A DNA stretch of 64,000 bases, taken from an uncultured Blautia sp. (lineage in GTDB: Bacteria; Bacillota; Clostridia; Lachnospirales; Lachnospiraceae). The notes beneath the pieces are model-generated. The model did not search any database, was not told where the DNA came from, and saw only the letters and a program-made list of their open reading frames with translations. Of the stretch, positions 33,321-42,626 are shown in pieces (position 1 is the stretch's first letter; the number at the start of each line of letters is the position of its first letter). The position numbers were made by a program, and so were the translations under genes. The stretch lies in contig NZ_CAKROJ010000009.1 in the NCBI RefSeq assembly GCF_934372025.1, forward strand, positions 1 through 64,000, read 5' to 3'.

Positions 33321-33404
33321 TCTGATTCAAGATTGACACCCACCACTGATACTGATTTTTTGCTCGCCACCTACTGAGATGGGTCATCTCACATCTGATA
33401 TCAG
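33321..33404. repeat. Palindromic repeat, family 3, copy 2
   Basis: It matches 30859-30944 (ACCACTGATACTGATTTTTT, then TGCTCGCCACCTAC, then GTCATCTCACATCTGATAT). It fills the accC-accDA gap, and its right arm overlaps the accC stop codon region (33401-33404), so an element has been placed inside an operon without breaking it. Confidence 0.75.
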
Positions 33405-34765
33405 TTTCTATACGTTGACTTCGTATCTGCTTCCATGCGTTCAATAAATTCCACATCTGTATTTCCGGACTGGAAATCAGGATGCTCCAGAATCTCATAC
33501 TGATAATCCACATTGGTGTCAATTCCCTCAATGATCACCTCACCAAGGGCACTCTGCATCTTGCGGATCGCCTCTGTACGATTTTTCGCCCACACGATCA
33601 CTTTAGCAATCATTGAATCGTAATACGGTGGAATCGTATAGCCACTATACACAGCAGAATCAATACGAATTCCTTTTCCTCCCGGAAAATACATATCCGT
33701 AATTGTTCCCGGTGAAGGCCGGAAGCCTTTAGCCGGATTTTCTGCATTGATCCTGCATTCGATCGCATGACCTGTCAGATGAATCTCTTCCTGTTTGCAG
33801 GAAAGCGGAAGCCCGGATGCAATACGGATCTGTTCTTTGACAAGATCTACACCTGTTACCCATTCTGTCACCGGATGCTCAACCTGGATTCGAGTATTCA
33901 TTTCCATAAAATAAAATCTGCCTTCTTTATCAAGAAGGAACTCTATCGTTCCGGCATTTTCATATCCTGCTGCCTTTGCTGCTCTGACCGCAGCTTCTCC
34001 CATTTTTTCACGAAGTTCATCAGAAATCACTTCACATGGAGATTCCTCTATCATCTTCTGATGATTTCGCTGGATAGAACAGTCACGTTCACCTAAATGA
34101 ATAACATTTCCAAATTTATCTGCCATAATCTGGAACTCAATGTGTCTCGGATGACGCACAAAATGCTCCACATACATCGTAGAATCTCCAAATGCCATCT
34201 GCGTTTCCTTCTGAGCAGTACGGAAACTTTCTTCAAAATCTTCCGGAGTATCTGCAACGCGCATGCCTTTACCGCCTCCGCCAAGAGCAGCCTTAATGAT
34301 AACTGGATAACCAATTGTTTCTGCTTCTTTCATTCCTTCTTCTACTGTGTAGATTGGATTTTTGCCGCCTGGAATGATCGGAACACCGGCATTTGCCATT
34401 GTATTTTTGGCTGCCTGTTTATTTCCAAGACTCGCAATTACACTGGATGGAGGTCCGATAAATGTAATGTTGCACTGCTCACAAAGTTCTGCAAAACGAC
34501 TGTTTTCAGAAAGAAAACCAAAGCCCGGATGAATCGCATCGGCGCCTGTAACAATCGTTGCACTGATGATATTTTCCATGCTGAGATAGCTCTGGGATGA
34601 CGGTGCCGGTCCGATGCAGACTGCCTCATCTGCAAGCTGTGTATGAAGAGCATCCCTGTCTGCCTCTGAATAAACAGCCACTGTCTCTATTCCCATTTCT
34701 CTGCATGCACGGATAATCCGCACCGCAATCTCCCCTCGATTCGCAATCAGCACTTTTTTTATCAT
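33401..34765 (-). CDS. accC: Acetyl-CoA carboxylase, biotin carboxylase subunit
   Basis: This 454-residue ATP-grasp enzyme carboxylates biotin on BCCP with bicarbonate and ATP. Motifs are KVLIANRGEIAVRI at the N-terminus, the glycine loop KAALGGGGKGMRV, the catalytic region RDCSIQRNHQK, EMNTRIQVEHPVTE and RINAENP. Length is normal. It starts ten bases after the fabZ stop, and its ribosome site (AGGTGA) overlaps that stop. A palindromic repeat directly follows its stop. Confidence 0.98.
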   Translation of the reverse strand: MIKKVLIANRGEIAVRIIRACREMGIETVAVYSEADRDALHTQLADEAVCIGPAPSSQSYLSMENIISATIVTGADAIHPGFGFLSENSRFAELCEQCNITFIGPPSSVIASLGNKQAAKNTMANAGVPIIPGGKNPIYTVEEGMKEAETIGYPVIIKAALGGGGKGMRVADTPEDFEESFRTAQKETQMAFGDSTMYVEHFVRHPRHIEFQIMADKFGNVIHLGERDCSIQRNHQKMIEESPCEVISDELREKMGEAAVRAAKAAGYENAGTIEFLLDKEGRFYFMEMNTRIQVEHPVTEWVTGVDLVKEQIRIASGLPLSCKQEEIHLTGHAIECRINAENPAKGFRPSPGTITDMYFPGGKGIRIDSAVYSGYTIPPYYDSMIAKVIVWAKNRTEAIRKMQSALGEVIIEGIDTNVDYQYEILEHPDFQSGNTDVEFIERMEADTKSTYRN

Positions 34766-34775
34766 AGTGTTTCAC

Positions 34776-35204
34776 CTATCCAATCATAAAAGTCAGTTCT
34801 GCATCAACTACTACTTTGCCGTCAACACTTGCAACAGCATGTCCGACGCCAACCGGTCCCTTGCATTTAATGATCGTTGTTTCCAGACGAAGCTTATCTC
34901 CCGGAACAACTTTCCCACGAAATCTACAATTCTTGATTCCGCCGAAATATGCAATCTTACCCTTATTTTCTTCCAGACTTAAAATTGCCACCGCACCAGT
35001 CTGCGCAAGAGCTTCCACCATCAGAACACCCGGCATTACCGGTTCCTGTGGGAAATGTCCCTTAAAAAAATCCTCACGGAAAGTCACACATTTATAGCCG
35101 ACTGCAAACTTACCTGGCTCATAATCCTCAATATAATCCACCAGAAGAAATGGATGTCTGTGAGGAAGAATCTGCTCAATTTCTTTTACACCTAATCTGT
35201 TCAT
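34776..35204 (-). CDS. fabZ: 3-hydroxyacyl-ACP dehydratase FabZ
   Basis: This 142-residue hotdog-fold enzyme dehydrates beta-hydroxyacyl-ACP in fatty-acid elongation. It shows LPHRHPFLLVD with the catalytic His, and GHFPQEPVMPGVLMVEALAQ with the partner Glu. The start is set at 35204, where GGGAG lies seven bases upstream. The frame stays open to 35279, but that extension is not family-like. It lies between accB and accC in the usual Firmicutes order. Confidence 0.96.
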   Translation of the reverse strand: MNRLGVKEIEQILPHRHPFLLVDYIEDYEPGKFAVGYKCVTFREDFFKGHFPQEPVMPGVLMVEALAQTGAVAILSLEENKGKIAYFGGIKNCRFRGKVVPGDKLRLETTIIKCKGPVGVGHAVASVDGKVVVDAELTFMIG

Positions 35205-35302
35205 AATCATACTCCCATTTATAACTGACAATTCCATGTTATCCACAGGAATTTCTCTGTTACCATAAATTGTCCACAATCTTCAGGCTTGTCCACCGCT
35301 TT

Positions 35303-35770
35303 TTATACAATCCGGAATAACGGCTGTCCATACTCTACTGCCTGTCCGTTTTCTACATAGATTTCTGCAACCTTGCCTTCAAATTCACTCTCGATCTCAT
35401 TCATCAGTTTCATTGCTTCAACGATAGCAAGTGTCTGGTCCTTTTTGACCAGATCCCCAACTGACACGAACGGAGCCGCATCCTCTGCAGGTGCTGTATA
35501 AAAAGTTCCTACCAGAGGAGATTTTACGATCATACCCTCTGGTTCACTGTTGTCAGCCTGAGCATTCGTTGTGTTCACTACAGCTGCATTCCCAACTGTC
35601 TGAATCTCATCAAGTCCCATAACCGGTACATCAGAAGATTTCCCTGAAACTATTACTGTTTCTTTTTTCTTCTTCAGTCGAATACGGGTACCATTTTCTT
35701 CATAATCAAAATCTGTCAGTTCAGAATCTGATACTGTTTTTATTAATGTAAGAAGATTTTCAAATTCCAT
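35303..35770 (-). CDS. accB: Biotin carboxyl carrier protein of acetyl-CoA carboxylase
   Basis: This 155-residue protein carries the covalently bound biotin. The C-terminal domain has the biotinylation motif EAMKLMNE, with the lipoyl-like fold (KSPLVGTFY, GDLVKKDQTLAIVEA). The middle part is an Asn/Ala/Thr-rich flexible linker, and the N-terminus (EFENLLTLIKTVSDSEL) binds the carboxylase. The ATG at 35770 has GAGGG nine bases upstream, within the last codons of fabF. The usual Met-Lys-Met is intact. Confidence 0.95.
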   Translation of the reverse strand: MEFENLLTLIKTVSDSELTDFDYEENGTRIRLKKKKETVIVSGKSSDVPVMGLDEIQTVGNAAVVNTTNAQADNSEPEGMIVKSPLVGTFYTAPAEDAAPFVSVGDLVKKDQTLAIVEAMKLMNEIESEFEGKVAEIYVENGQAVEYGQPLFRIV

Positions 35771-35775
35771 AATTA

Positions 35776-37017
35776 TCAACCCTCATATTTCTTTACAAGA
35801 AGTGTTGCGTTGTGTCCGCCAAATCCAAGAGAATTGCTCATTGCATAATGAATCTCTTTTTCTACCGGAGCACCAATCGCATAGTTCAGATCACACTCTT
35901 CGTCCGGATCTGTCGTTCCAACTGTCTGATGGATAAATCCTTCTTCCAGAGATTTAACGCAGGTCACAAATTCCACTCCACCGGCTGCACCAAGAAGATG
36001 TCCGATCATGGATTTTGTTGAGTTCACAACCAGGTCTTTTGCCGCATCACCAAATGCCTTGTGAATTGCTCTGGTCTCAAACAGATCATTGTGATGTGTG
36101 CTTGTTCCATGCGCGTTGATATATTCTACCTCAGACGGCTGAACACCTGCTTCTTCCATTGCAAGCTCCATTGCTCTGGCAGCACCTGCTCCGTCTTCTG
36201 CCGGAGAAGTGATGTGGAAAGCATCCGCTGTTGCACCATAACCAACCAGCTCGGCATAGATCCTTGCACCTCTTGCCTTTGCATGCTCCAGTTCCTCAAG
36301 AACTACGATTCCGGCACCTTCGCCAAGAACAAAACCGCTTCTCTCTTTATCAAAAGGAATGGATGCTCTTGCAGCATCTTCGGTCTTGGTCAGTGCGGTA
36401 AGTGCGGTAAAGCCAGCTACTCCTGTCGGACAGATGCAGCTTTCGGTTCCACCTGCAAGCATAACCTCAGCGTCACCATACTGAATTGCACGGAATGCAT
36501 CACCGATGCTGTGTGTTCCGGATGCACAGGCTGTCACAACATCTGTACATTTGCCGCGAAGTCCCAGCTGAATAGAAATATTTCCTGCAGCCATGTTGGA
36601 GATCATCATCGGAACCATCAGTGGATTTACTTTTCCAGGTCCTTTGGTGAGGATCTTTTCATAGTTGTTTTCTACCTGCGGAAGACTTCCGATACCGGAA
36701 CCAACAATAACACCCACACGGAAAGAATCTTCTTTTTCCATATCAAGGCCAGCATCCTCAAAAGCTTCTTTTGCTGCTGTCACAGCATACTGGCAGAACG
36801 GATCCATACGTCTTGCGGCTCTCGGATCCATATGGTCTTTTGCATTAAAATCCTTAACCTCTGCAGCAATCTTTACCTTATAATCTGTCGTGTCGAATTT
36901 TGTGATCGGTCCGATGCCGACTTTTCCTTCACGGATTCCTGCCCAGAAATCCTCAACGTTATTTCCAATAGGAGTAACGGCGCCAAGTCCGGTTACAACT
37001 ACTCTTCTCTTACTCAT
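35776..37017 (-). CDS. fabF: 3-oxoacyl-ACP synthase II FabF
   Basis: This 413-residue condensing enzyme extends acyl-ACP with malonyl-ACP. The catalytic triad is seen as Cys in VTACASGTHSIG, His in NAHGTSTHHND and His in MIGHLLGAAGG. Other family segments are VVTGLGAVTPIG and NSLGFGGHNA. Length is normal. The start overlaps the fabG stop by four bases (ATGA). Confidence 0.98.
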   Translation of the reverse strand: MSKRRVVVTGLGAVTPIGNNVEDFWAGIREGKVGIGPITKFDTTDYKVKIAAEVKDFNAKDHMDPRAARRMDPFCQYAVTAAKEAFEDAGLDMEKEDSFRVGVIVGSGIGSLPQVENNYEKILTKGPGKVNPLMVPMMISNMAAGNISIQLGLRGKCTDVVTACASGTHSIGDAFRAIQYGDAEVMLAGGTESCICPTGVAGFTALTALTKTEDAARASIPFDKERSGFVLGEGAGIVVLEELEHAKARGARIYAELVGYGATADAFHITSPAEDGAGAARAMELAMEEAGVQPSEVEYINAHGTSTHHNDLFETRAIHKAFGDAAKDLVVNSTKSMIGHLLGAAGGVEFVTCVKSLEEGFIHQTVGTTDPDEECDLNYAIGAPVEKEIHYAMSNSLGFGGHNATLLVKKYEG

Positions 37018-37763
37018 ATGACCATTCCTCCATCAACCTGAATCACCTGTCCGGTAATGTATGCTGCATCGTCAGATGCCAGAAAAGCTACTGCTTTGGC
37101 AATGTCCTCCGGTCTGCCAAAATGTCCCAGCGGAATCTGTGCCGCAGATGCTTTTTTTACTTCTTCTGATAAAACTGCAGTCATCTCTGTCTCAATAAAT
37201 CCCGGAGCAACTGCATTAACTGTAATACCTCGAGATGCAAGCTCTCTTGCCGCACTTTTGGTCATACCAATAATCCCTGCTTTGGATGCCGCATAATTTG
37301 CCTGTCCGGCATTTCCTGCGATCCCCACAACAGATGCCATGCTGATCATGCGTCCTGAACGCTGACGGAGCATCTGTCTGGAAACAAAACGCATCATGTT
37401 GAAAGTTCCCTTGAGGTTGACATCGATCACCTGATTAAAATCTTCTTCGGACATTCCCATCAGAAGTCCGTCTTTTGTAATTCCGGCATTGTTTACCAGA
37501 ATATCAATACTTCCATGAGTTTTTACGATGTCCTTTACGGCACTTTCGCAGGCCTTGTAATCCGCAACATTCCACTGTCTGATCTCAGCCTCGCCGCCTT
37601 TTTCCTCAATTTCTTTCTGCACTTCCCGTGCCCGTTCCTCAGAACCGTTATAATTGATTACAACTGCTGCACCTCTGGAAGCAAGCTCCAGGGCAATGGC
37701 TCTTCCGATTCCTCTGGAAGCACCTGTTACAACAGCAACTTTCTTTTTATTCTGCTCTGCCAC
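37014..37763 (-). CDS. fabG: 3-oxoacyl-ACP reductase FabG
   Basis: This 249-residue short-chain dehydrogenase uses NADPH to reduce 3-oxoacyl-ACP. The cofactor motif TGASRGIGRAIA, NNAG, the catalytic Ser in MASVVG and YAASK, and the PGFIETEM loop are intact. The start codon is GTG at 37763, with AGGAGA upstream. It overlaps fabF by four bases and follows fabD by about 60 bases. Confidence 0.97.
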   Translation of the reverse strand: MAEQNKKKVAVVTGASRGIGRAIALELASRGAAVVINYNGSEERAREVQKEIEEKGGEAEIRQWNVADYKACESAVKDIVKTHGSIDILVNNAGITKDGLLMGMSEEDFNQVIDVNLKGTFNMMRFVSRQMLRQRSGRMISMASVVGIAGNAGQANYAASKAGIIGMTKSAARELASRGITVNAVAPGFIETEMTAVLSEEVKKASAAQIPLGHFGRPEDIAKAVAFLASDDAAYITGQVIQVDGGMVI

Positions 37764-37825
37764 TTATTTCTCTCCTCTCGGCATCTGCTGTGACCAGATG
37801 TACCTTTATCCGGTCTTATCAAATT

Positions 37826-38746
37826 TTATTTCAATTCCTCACACACCTGAACTGCTTCTTCCCAGCTGCCGATGTGATAAGCTTTTACATTTTTATCGAT
37901 CTTACGAAGGAAACCTGTCAGGGTTTTGCCCGGTCCGATCTCAACGAAGGTGTCCACGCCTTCACGGATCATGGTCTCTACACTCTGCTGCCAGCGGACA
38001 GATCCACTGACCTGATCCACCAGAAGTCCTTCGATTCTTCCACAATCTGTGATCACTTCTGCGTTAATGTTCGCCACATATGGAATTTTCAGAGGGTTCA
38101 TGCTGATTCCAGCAAAAACCTTTGCCAGCTCTTCTCCTGCAGGTCTCATCATCGGTGAATGGAATGGTCCGCTCACCTTAAGTGGAAGTACTCTTCTTGC
38201 TCCTGCTTCTTTCAGTGCAGTTCCTGCCTCAGCAACCGCTGCTGCCTCACCGGTGATAACGATCTGTCCCGGACAGTTGTAGTTTGCAATAGAAACGCCC
38301 TCTCTGCCATTTAAAACATCCTCAATCACCGCCGCATCCATTCCAAGCACTGCAGACATTGCGCCACTTCCTTCCGGTGCCGCATGCTCCATAAAAATCC
38401 CTCTGGAACGCACTGTGCGGATCGCATCCAGATCACACATACCGCCAGCAACAGCGATCGCGCAGTATTCGCCAAGGCTTAAACCTGCTGTCATGTCTGC
38501 ATGAAGTCCCATGGATTCAACCGCTCTTGTCATTGCCAGACAGGCGGTCACCATTGCAACCTGTGTATATTCTGTTTTGTCCAGAAGATCATTTTCTTCA
38601 AAACAAAGCTTCTTAAGGTCAAGGCTCACTGTCTCAGATGCCTGATCAAATACTGTCCTGGATAAAGGACTTTTTTCATAAAAGTCTTTTCCCATTCCAA
38701 CTGCCTGTGCACCCTGTCCCGGATAAATAAAAGCAATCTTACTCAT
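37826..38746 (-). CDS. fabD: Malonyl-CoA:ACP transacylase FabD
   Basis: This 306-residue acyltransferase moves the malonyl group from CoA to ACP. The N-terminal YPGQGAQ oxyanion segment, the nucleophile Ser in GLSLGEYCA, the Arg in GIFMEHAAPEGSG context and the His in VSGPFHSPMM are visible. The start is ATG 38746, with GGAG nine bases upstream; a GTG two codons earlier is possible. It overlaps the end of fabK by eight bases. Confidence 0.96.
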   Translation of the reverse strand: MSKIAFIYPGQGAQAVGMGKDFYEKSPLSRTVFDQASETVSLDLKKLCFEENDLLDKTEYTQVAMVTACLAMTRAVESMGLHADMTAGLSLGEYCAIAVAGGMCDLDAIRTVRSRGIFMEHAAPEGSGAMSAVLGMDAAVIEDVLNGREGVSIANYNCPGQIVITGEAAAVAEAGTALKEAGARRVLPLKVSGPFHSPMMRPAGEELAKVFAGISMNPLKIPYVANINAEVITDCGRIEGLLVDQVSGSVRWQQSVETMIREGVDTFVEIGPGKTLTGFLRKIDKNVKAYHIGSWEEAVQVCEELK

Positions 38747-39677
38747 TTTCACTTACTCCATTCATCAGTCTGCATGCTTCAGAAACAGTAGATCTGATAA
38801 TATCCTCACAGGAACGTTCTTCTTTGATCATACCTGCGATCTGTCCTGCCATCAGGCTGCCATTCTTAGCGTCACCATCCTGGACTGCTCTTCTAAGACT
38901 GCCAAGAGTCATCTTTTCCAATTCTTCAAATGGTGCACCCTCTTTTTCCATTTCCAGATATTTGCGCGCCATATCATTGCGAAGAACACGGATCGGATGT
39001 CCGGTACTTCTGCCTGTTACACGGCTGTCGATGTCTTTTGCTTTAAGAATACTGTTCTTGTAATTTTCATGGATCACAGATTCCTTAGATGCTGCAAAAA
39101 TTGTTCCCATCTGGATTCCTTTGGCGCCCAACATAAATGCCGCTGCCATTCCTCTTCCGTCTGCAATACCGCCTGCTGCGATCACCGGAATATTCACTGC
39201 ATCAACAACCTGCGGAACCAGTACCATTGTGGTAAGCTCTCCGATATGTCCTCCGGCCTCTGTACCTTCGGCAACGACTGCATCTGCACCGCAGCGCTCC
39301 ATACGTTTTGCAAGTGCTACTGATGCAATGACCGGAATGACCTTAACTCCGGCTGCCTTCCAGTCTGCCATGTATTTTTCCGGGCTTCCGGCACCTGTAG
39401 TCACCACCTTGATGTCCTCTTCCAGGATTACCTTTGCAATCTTATCTGCTTCCGGATTCATCAGCATGATGTTTACACCAAACGGTTTATCCGTCAGCTT
39501 CTTTGCCTCACGGATCTGTTCTCTTACCCACTCTGCCGGTGCGCCGCCTGCTGCAATCAGTCCAAGGCCTCCTGCATTGGATACGGCTGCTGCCAGATGA
39601 TGATCTGCAACCCATGCCATACCGCCCTGGATCACCGGATACTCAATTCCTAATAGTTCTGTGATTTCTGTCTTCAT
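38739..39677 (-). CDS. fabK: Enoyl-ACP reductase II (FabK, FMN-dependent)
   Basis: This 312-residue TIM-barrel flavoprotein of the nitronate monooxygenase/FabK family reduces enoyl-ACP in the last elongation step. Motifs are PVIQGGMAWVA, NAGGLGLIAAG, VNIMLMNP, EGTEAGGHIG and AAGGIADGRG with the FMN-phosphate loop. Position between acpP and fabD and the absence of fabI here support FabK rather than nitronate monooxygenase. FabK enzymes are not inhibited by triclosan, a family property. Confidence 0.94.
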   Translation of the reverse strand: MKTEITELLGIEYPVIQGGMAWVADHHLAAAVSNAGGLGLIAAGGAPAEWVREQIREAKKLTDKPFGVNIMLMNPEADKIAKVILEEDIKVVTTGAGSPEKYMADWKAAGVKVIPVIASVALAKRMERCGADAVVAEGTEAGGHIGELTTMVLVPQVVDAVNIPVIAAGGIADGRGMAAAFMLGAKGIQMGTIFAASKESVIHENYKNSILKAKDIDSRVTGRSTGHPIRVLRNDMARKYLEMEKEGAPFEELEKMTLGSLRRAVQDGDAKNGSLMAGQIAGMIKEERSCEDIIRSTVSEACRLMNGVSENE

Positions 39678-39751
39678 AAATCAAATCTCCTCGATCGTCA
39701 TAGGTCACTGTTATATCAGAACAGCCGACCCAAAACCTTTCTGTTTTAGTT

Positions 39752-39979
39752 TTATGCCTGATGCTCTGTCAGATAGTTCATTACATCTGCAACTGTTGTG
39801 ATCTGCTCAAGATCCTCGCTTGGGATCTCTACAGAAAATTCTTCCTCGAATGCCATTGCAAGTTCAAAAAGATCCAGGGAATCTGCATGAAGATCATCTT
39901 TAAAAGATGTCTCTGCTGTGATTGCTGCTGCGTCTGCTCCTAAGTTTTCTGCTGTAAGTTCAATAATTCTTTCTAACAT
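39752..39979 (-). CDS. acpP: Acyl carrier protein
   Basis: This 75-residue acidic four-helix protein has the phosphopantetheine Ser in ADSLDLFELAM. It carries growing acyl chains to every enzyme of the operon. AAGGAG precedes the ATG. It lies between fabH and fabK with about 75-95 bases on each side. Confidence 0.97.
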   Translation of the reverse strand: MLERIIELTAENLGADAAAITAETSFKDDLHADSLDLFELAMAFEEEFSVEIPSEDLEQITTVADVMNYLTEHQA

Positions 39980-40075
39980 TTTTGTTTTCTCCTTTTTCTG
40001 TTAAATTTTGATTTAAATTTATAGTTAAGTCACAGAACTTGTTTGCATTTTCAAATCCCGTTCCTTCTTTACTTT

Positions 40076-41077
40076 TTATCTTTCCAGATCCCAGTCTAAC
40101 ACACTTGCTCCCCAGGATAGTCCTGCTCCAAATCCTGCCAGAACCAGTCTCTGTCCTTTTTTCAGAATGCCTTTTTTATTCAGCTCATTCAGTAAAATTG
40201 GGATGCTGGCTGAAGAAGTGTTTCCATACTCCTGAAGATTCATTGGAAATTTATCAATTTCCAGATGTAGTCGTCTTGCAACTGCATCTACAATCCTTGC
40301 ATTTGCCTGATGAAGAACAAACCAGTCGACGTCTTCAAGAGAAAGAGTGTTTAACTCGATGACTTCCTGTATCACCTGCGGAACCTTGCGGACTGCAAAC
40401 TGAAAGACATCCTTGCCATTCATCGTAATGTATTCTGTTTTTGTTTCTCCCTGATCCCGGTCAATACTGCGGACTCTTCCATGTACTCCTGGTCCGGTCA
40501 GTGCCGGTCCGCCTCGTCCATCCGAATGAGAGACTGGCTGGTAGCTTTTTCCTTCCTTCGCCTGAAGGAGAACCGCTCCGGCTCCATCACCAAACAAGAT
40601 GCATGTTCCGCGGTCAGTCCAGTCAACGATACGTGAAAGACTCTCACTTCCAATGACCAGGATCGTCCGGTAGATTCCGGATGTTATGTAAGCCTGCGCG
40701 GTATTGTAGGCAAAAAGAAATCCGCTACATGCGGCATTGAGATCAAATCCAACTGCTCCGGCAGCTCCAAGCGCTTCCTGTACCTGACAGGCTGTACATG
40801 GAAATACTCTGTCGGCAGAACCGGTTGCTACCAGGATCATGTCAATTTCTTCCGGTGAGATCCCGGCTTCTTCAATTGCCTGGCGCCCGGCCTCGACCGC
40901 CATAGAAACGGTTGTTTCCTCTTCTGCAATATGTCGCCGCTCCACACCAGTCCGTTCCCGGATCCATTCATCACTCGTATCTACAAAACCGGCAATTTCA
41001 TGATTATCCAGAATTCTCTTTGGAACACAGGCTCCCGTTCCCCGGATGACACCGGTTATGGTCTGTTCTTTATTCAT
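40076..41077 (-). CDS. fabH: 3-oxoacyl-ACP synthase III FabH
   Basis: This 333-residue enzyme starts fatty-acid synthesis by condensing acyl-CoA with malonyl-ACP. The triad is Cys in NAACSGFLFA, His in LHQANARI and Asn in YGNTSSAS, and the C-terminal GFGAGLSWGA is typical. GAGGAA lies nine bases before the ATG. It is the first gene of the operon, 40 bases downstream of a promoter/operator with a perfect TTTGAT-T-ATCAAA palindrome. Confidence 0.98.
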   Translation of the reverse strand: MNKEQTITGVIRGTGACVPKRILDNHEIAGFVDTSDEWIRERTGVERRHIAEEETTVSMAVEAGRQAIEEAGISPEEIDMILVATGSADRVFPCTACQVQEALGAAGAVGFDLNAACSGFLFAYNTAQAYITSGIYRTILVIGSESLSRIVDWTDRGTCILFGDGAGAVLLQAKEGKSYQPVSHSDGRGGPALTGPGVHGRVRSIDRDQGETKTEYITMNGKDVFQFAVRKVPQVIQEVIELNTLSLEDVDWFVLHQANARIVDAVARRLHLEIDKFPMNLQEYGNTSSASIPILLNELNKKGILKKGQRLVLAGFGAGLSWGASVLDWDLER

Positions 41078-41123
41078 AATGCTTATTTCCTCATATTCCT
41101 GATTTGTTTTGGTTTTAGAATAT

Positions 41124-41164
41124 TTTGATTATCAAAGTATATCTCCAAAAAAAGCACTTGTCAA
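41124..41164 (-). promoter_or_regulatory. Promoter of the fatty-acid operon with a FabT-like operator
   Basis: On the minus strand TTGACA (41164-41159), a 17-base spacer and TATACT (41141-41136) form a near-ideal sigma-A promoter. The perfect palindrome TTTGATAATCAAA (41136-41124) touches the -10 box, where a bound repressor would block initiation. The palindrome resembles the operator of the MarR-type regulator FabT of streptococci and lactococci. No fabT gene is adjacent. Confidence 0.8.
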
Positions 41165-41169
41165 GTAGA

Positions 41170-41215
41170 AAAAATAATAAATGCCAGGAAGCATAAACCA
41201 CATGCTCCCTGGCAT
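41170..41215 (-). terminator. Terminator of the sugar nucleotidyltransferase gene
   Basis: On the minus strand ATGCCAGGGAGCATG and its near-perfect complement CATGCTTCCTGGCAT type arm (41181-41215) are followed by TTATTATTTTTTC. It separates this gene from the fatty-acid promoter. Confidence 0.85.
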
Positions 41216-41275
41216 AATCTCTGCTGCTAATTATTTATCTCTGCAAATAATCTGGACAAAATACAGCTCACAGAT

Positions 41276-42178
41276 TTACAAATCGGAGAATAAATCTTCT
41301 TTGTAGACACCATTCTCAAGCATTTCTCTGAAGCTTTCCTTTACTGCTGCAACATCTTCTTTGTATGTCATGCCATACCATGTATCATTGGTTCTGAGTA
41401 CTTTTACGGACATTTCATCTTTTGCCAGCAGTTCTCCGATAAATGTCGGAATCAGATATTCTGATTTCAATGGATTCTCCGGAACTTCTTTTTCAAAGAA
41501 TTCTGCAAATCCGTCTTCCAGCGTTTTCAGAAATTGCGGTGTCAGTCCCCACATATTCATAGATACAAGAGACTCTATATCCAGAACTGTACCTTCTGTC
41601 TCCGCTCCCTCTGCTGTCTTCACAATGTTTTTGGTTTCTACAACTTCTGTCAGATTGTTCTCTGCATCCATCTTACAGATACCACGAGTCACACCACCAT
41701 TGTCTGACAGTGTGTTTTTCAGAACAAAGCCAGCCATACAGGAGTTTCCGCCATTTACAAGGTATTCATGGACTGCGCGGAATCCTTCTTTTCCATAATA
41801 GTCGTCTGCATTGATTACAATAAATGGTGTGGTCAGTACCGATTTTGCTGCCAGCACAGCCTGTCCTGTTCCCCATGGTTTCGTACGACCTTCCGGCAGA
41901 GTACCCGGAATATCATTAATATCCTGAAATGCGTAGTCTACTGTTACTCCATGTGCTTTACATATAGAGGCAATTCGATCGCCAATGACTTCTTTAAATT
42001 CTTTTTCGATGTCTTTACGAATAATAAATACAACCTTATTAAATCCTGCCTCGATCGCATCATGAATTGAATAATCCATAATAATATGATTCTGCGCATC
42101 CACAGGTTCCAGCTGTTTGATTCCACCGCCAAATCGAGAACCGATTCCGGCAGCCATGATAAGTAATGTTGTCTTCAT
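41276..42178 (-). CDS. Sugar-phosphate nucleotidyltransferase
   Basis: This 300-residue protein has a Rossmann-like nucleotidyltransferase fold. The nucleotide-binding start AAGIGSRFGGGIKQLEPV, the base/sugar contacts WGTGQAVLAAK, the metal Asp pair INADDYYG and a VVETKNIV segment fit GlmU/RmlA-type sugar pyrophosphorylases, but not a named class. It makes an NDP-sugar from a sugar-1-phosphate and NTP; the sugar is unknown. The ATG at 42178 has GAGGGAG upstream; the open frame continues to 42247 without support. It is a single gene ended by a strong terminator. Confidence 0.88.
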   Translation of the reverse strand: MKTTLLIMAAGIGSRFGGGIKQLEPVDAQNHIIMDYSIHDAIEAGFNKVVFIIRKDIEKEFKEVIGDRIASICKAHGVTVDYAFQDINDIPGTLPEGRTKPWGTGQAVLAAKSVLTTPFIVINADDYYGKEGFRAVHEYLVNGGNSCMAGFVLKNTLSDNGGVTRGICKMDAENNLTEVVETKNIVKTAEGAETEGTVLDIESLVSMNMWGLTPQFLKTLEDGFAEFFEKEVPENPLKSEYLIPTFIGELLAKDEMSVKVLRTNDTWYGMTYKEDVAAVKESFREMLENGVYKEDLFSDL

Positions 42179-42247
42179 AAATTTTCTCCCTCTGAATCTT
42201 TTATGTTTTGTACCGTGTTTTCGTATTGAAAGCCCACCTTTTCTCAC

Positions 42248-42626
42248 ATATACAAGCCATTCCGTTCACCTTATAATTCAAAATATGCGCAATCAATTCT
42301 TACAACACGGGGTTGAATTACCACGCCAGTAATTCGTAATGTGTTCTCATTATACCATGAAAAACATAAAAAGTCCTGCCTGATCAAAGATTTCCTTCCA
42401 CTTATTCTCTTTTATCCTCTTTTTATTACCGTCCACAGCAATTTGAAACATTGCAATCCATTCCTGTACTGCATGGTTCATATGTTTTTTTTCATGGCTC
42501 GGCATCCCCCTGGGAGGCTTGTTTTTACCACCTGTTTTGTTAAAATATAAACAACACAAAGAACTGTGTTATCTCCCAAATAAAGTGCATGACCTCCACA
42601 TATTGATGCACATTCAATTCAACCCA
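42248..42626. other. Gene-free gap upstream of the nucleotidyltransferase gene
   Basis: A minus-strand TATAAT occurs near 42350 and may be the -10 box of the nucleotidyltransferase promoter, with a weak -35 (GGACTT) 16 bases upstream. A 69-codon minus frame (42350-42559) has no usable ribosome site and overlaps this box. Nothing else was recognised. Confidence 0.5.

Noticed and set aside
42350..42559. 69-residue minus frame with a plausible-looking Lys-rich C-terminus
   Set aside because: The upstream start has no ribosome site, the inner ATG abuts a G run, and the end overlaps the likely -10 box of the next gene. Kept only as a weak possibility.
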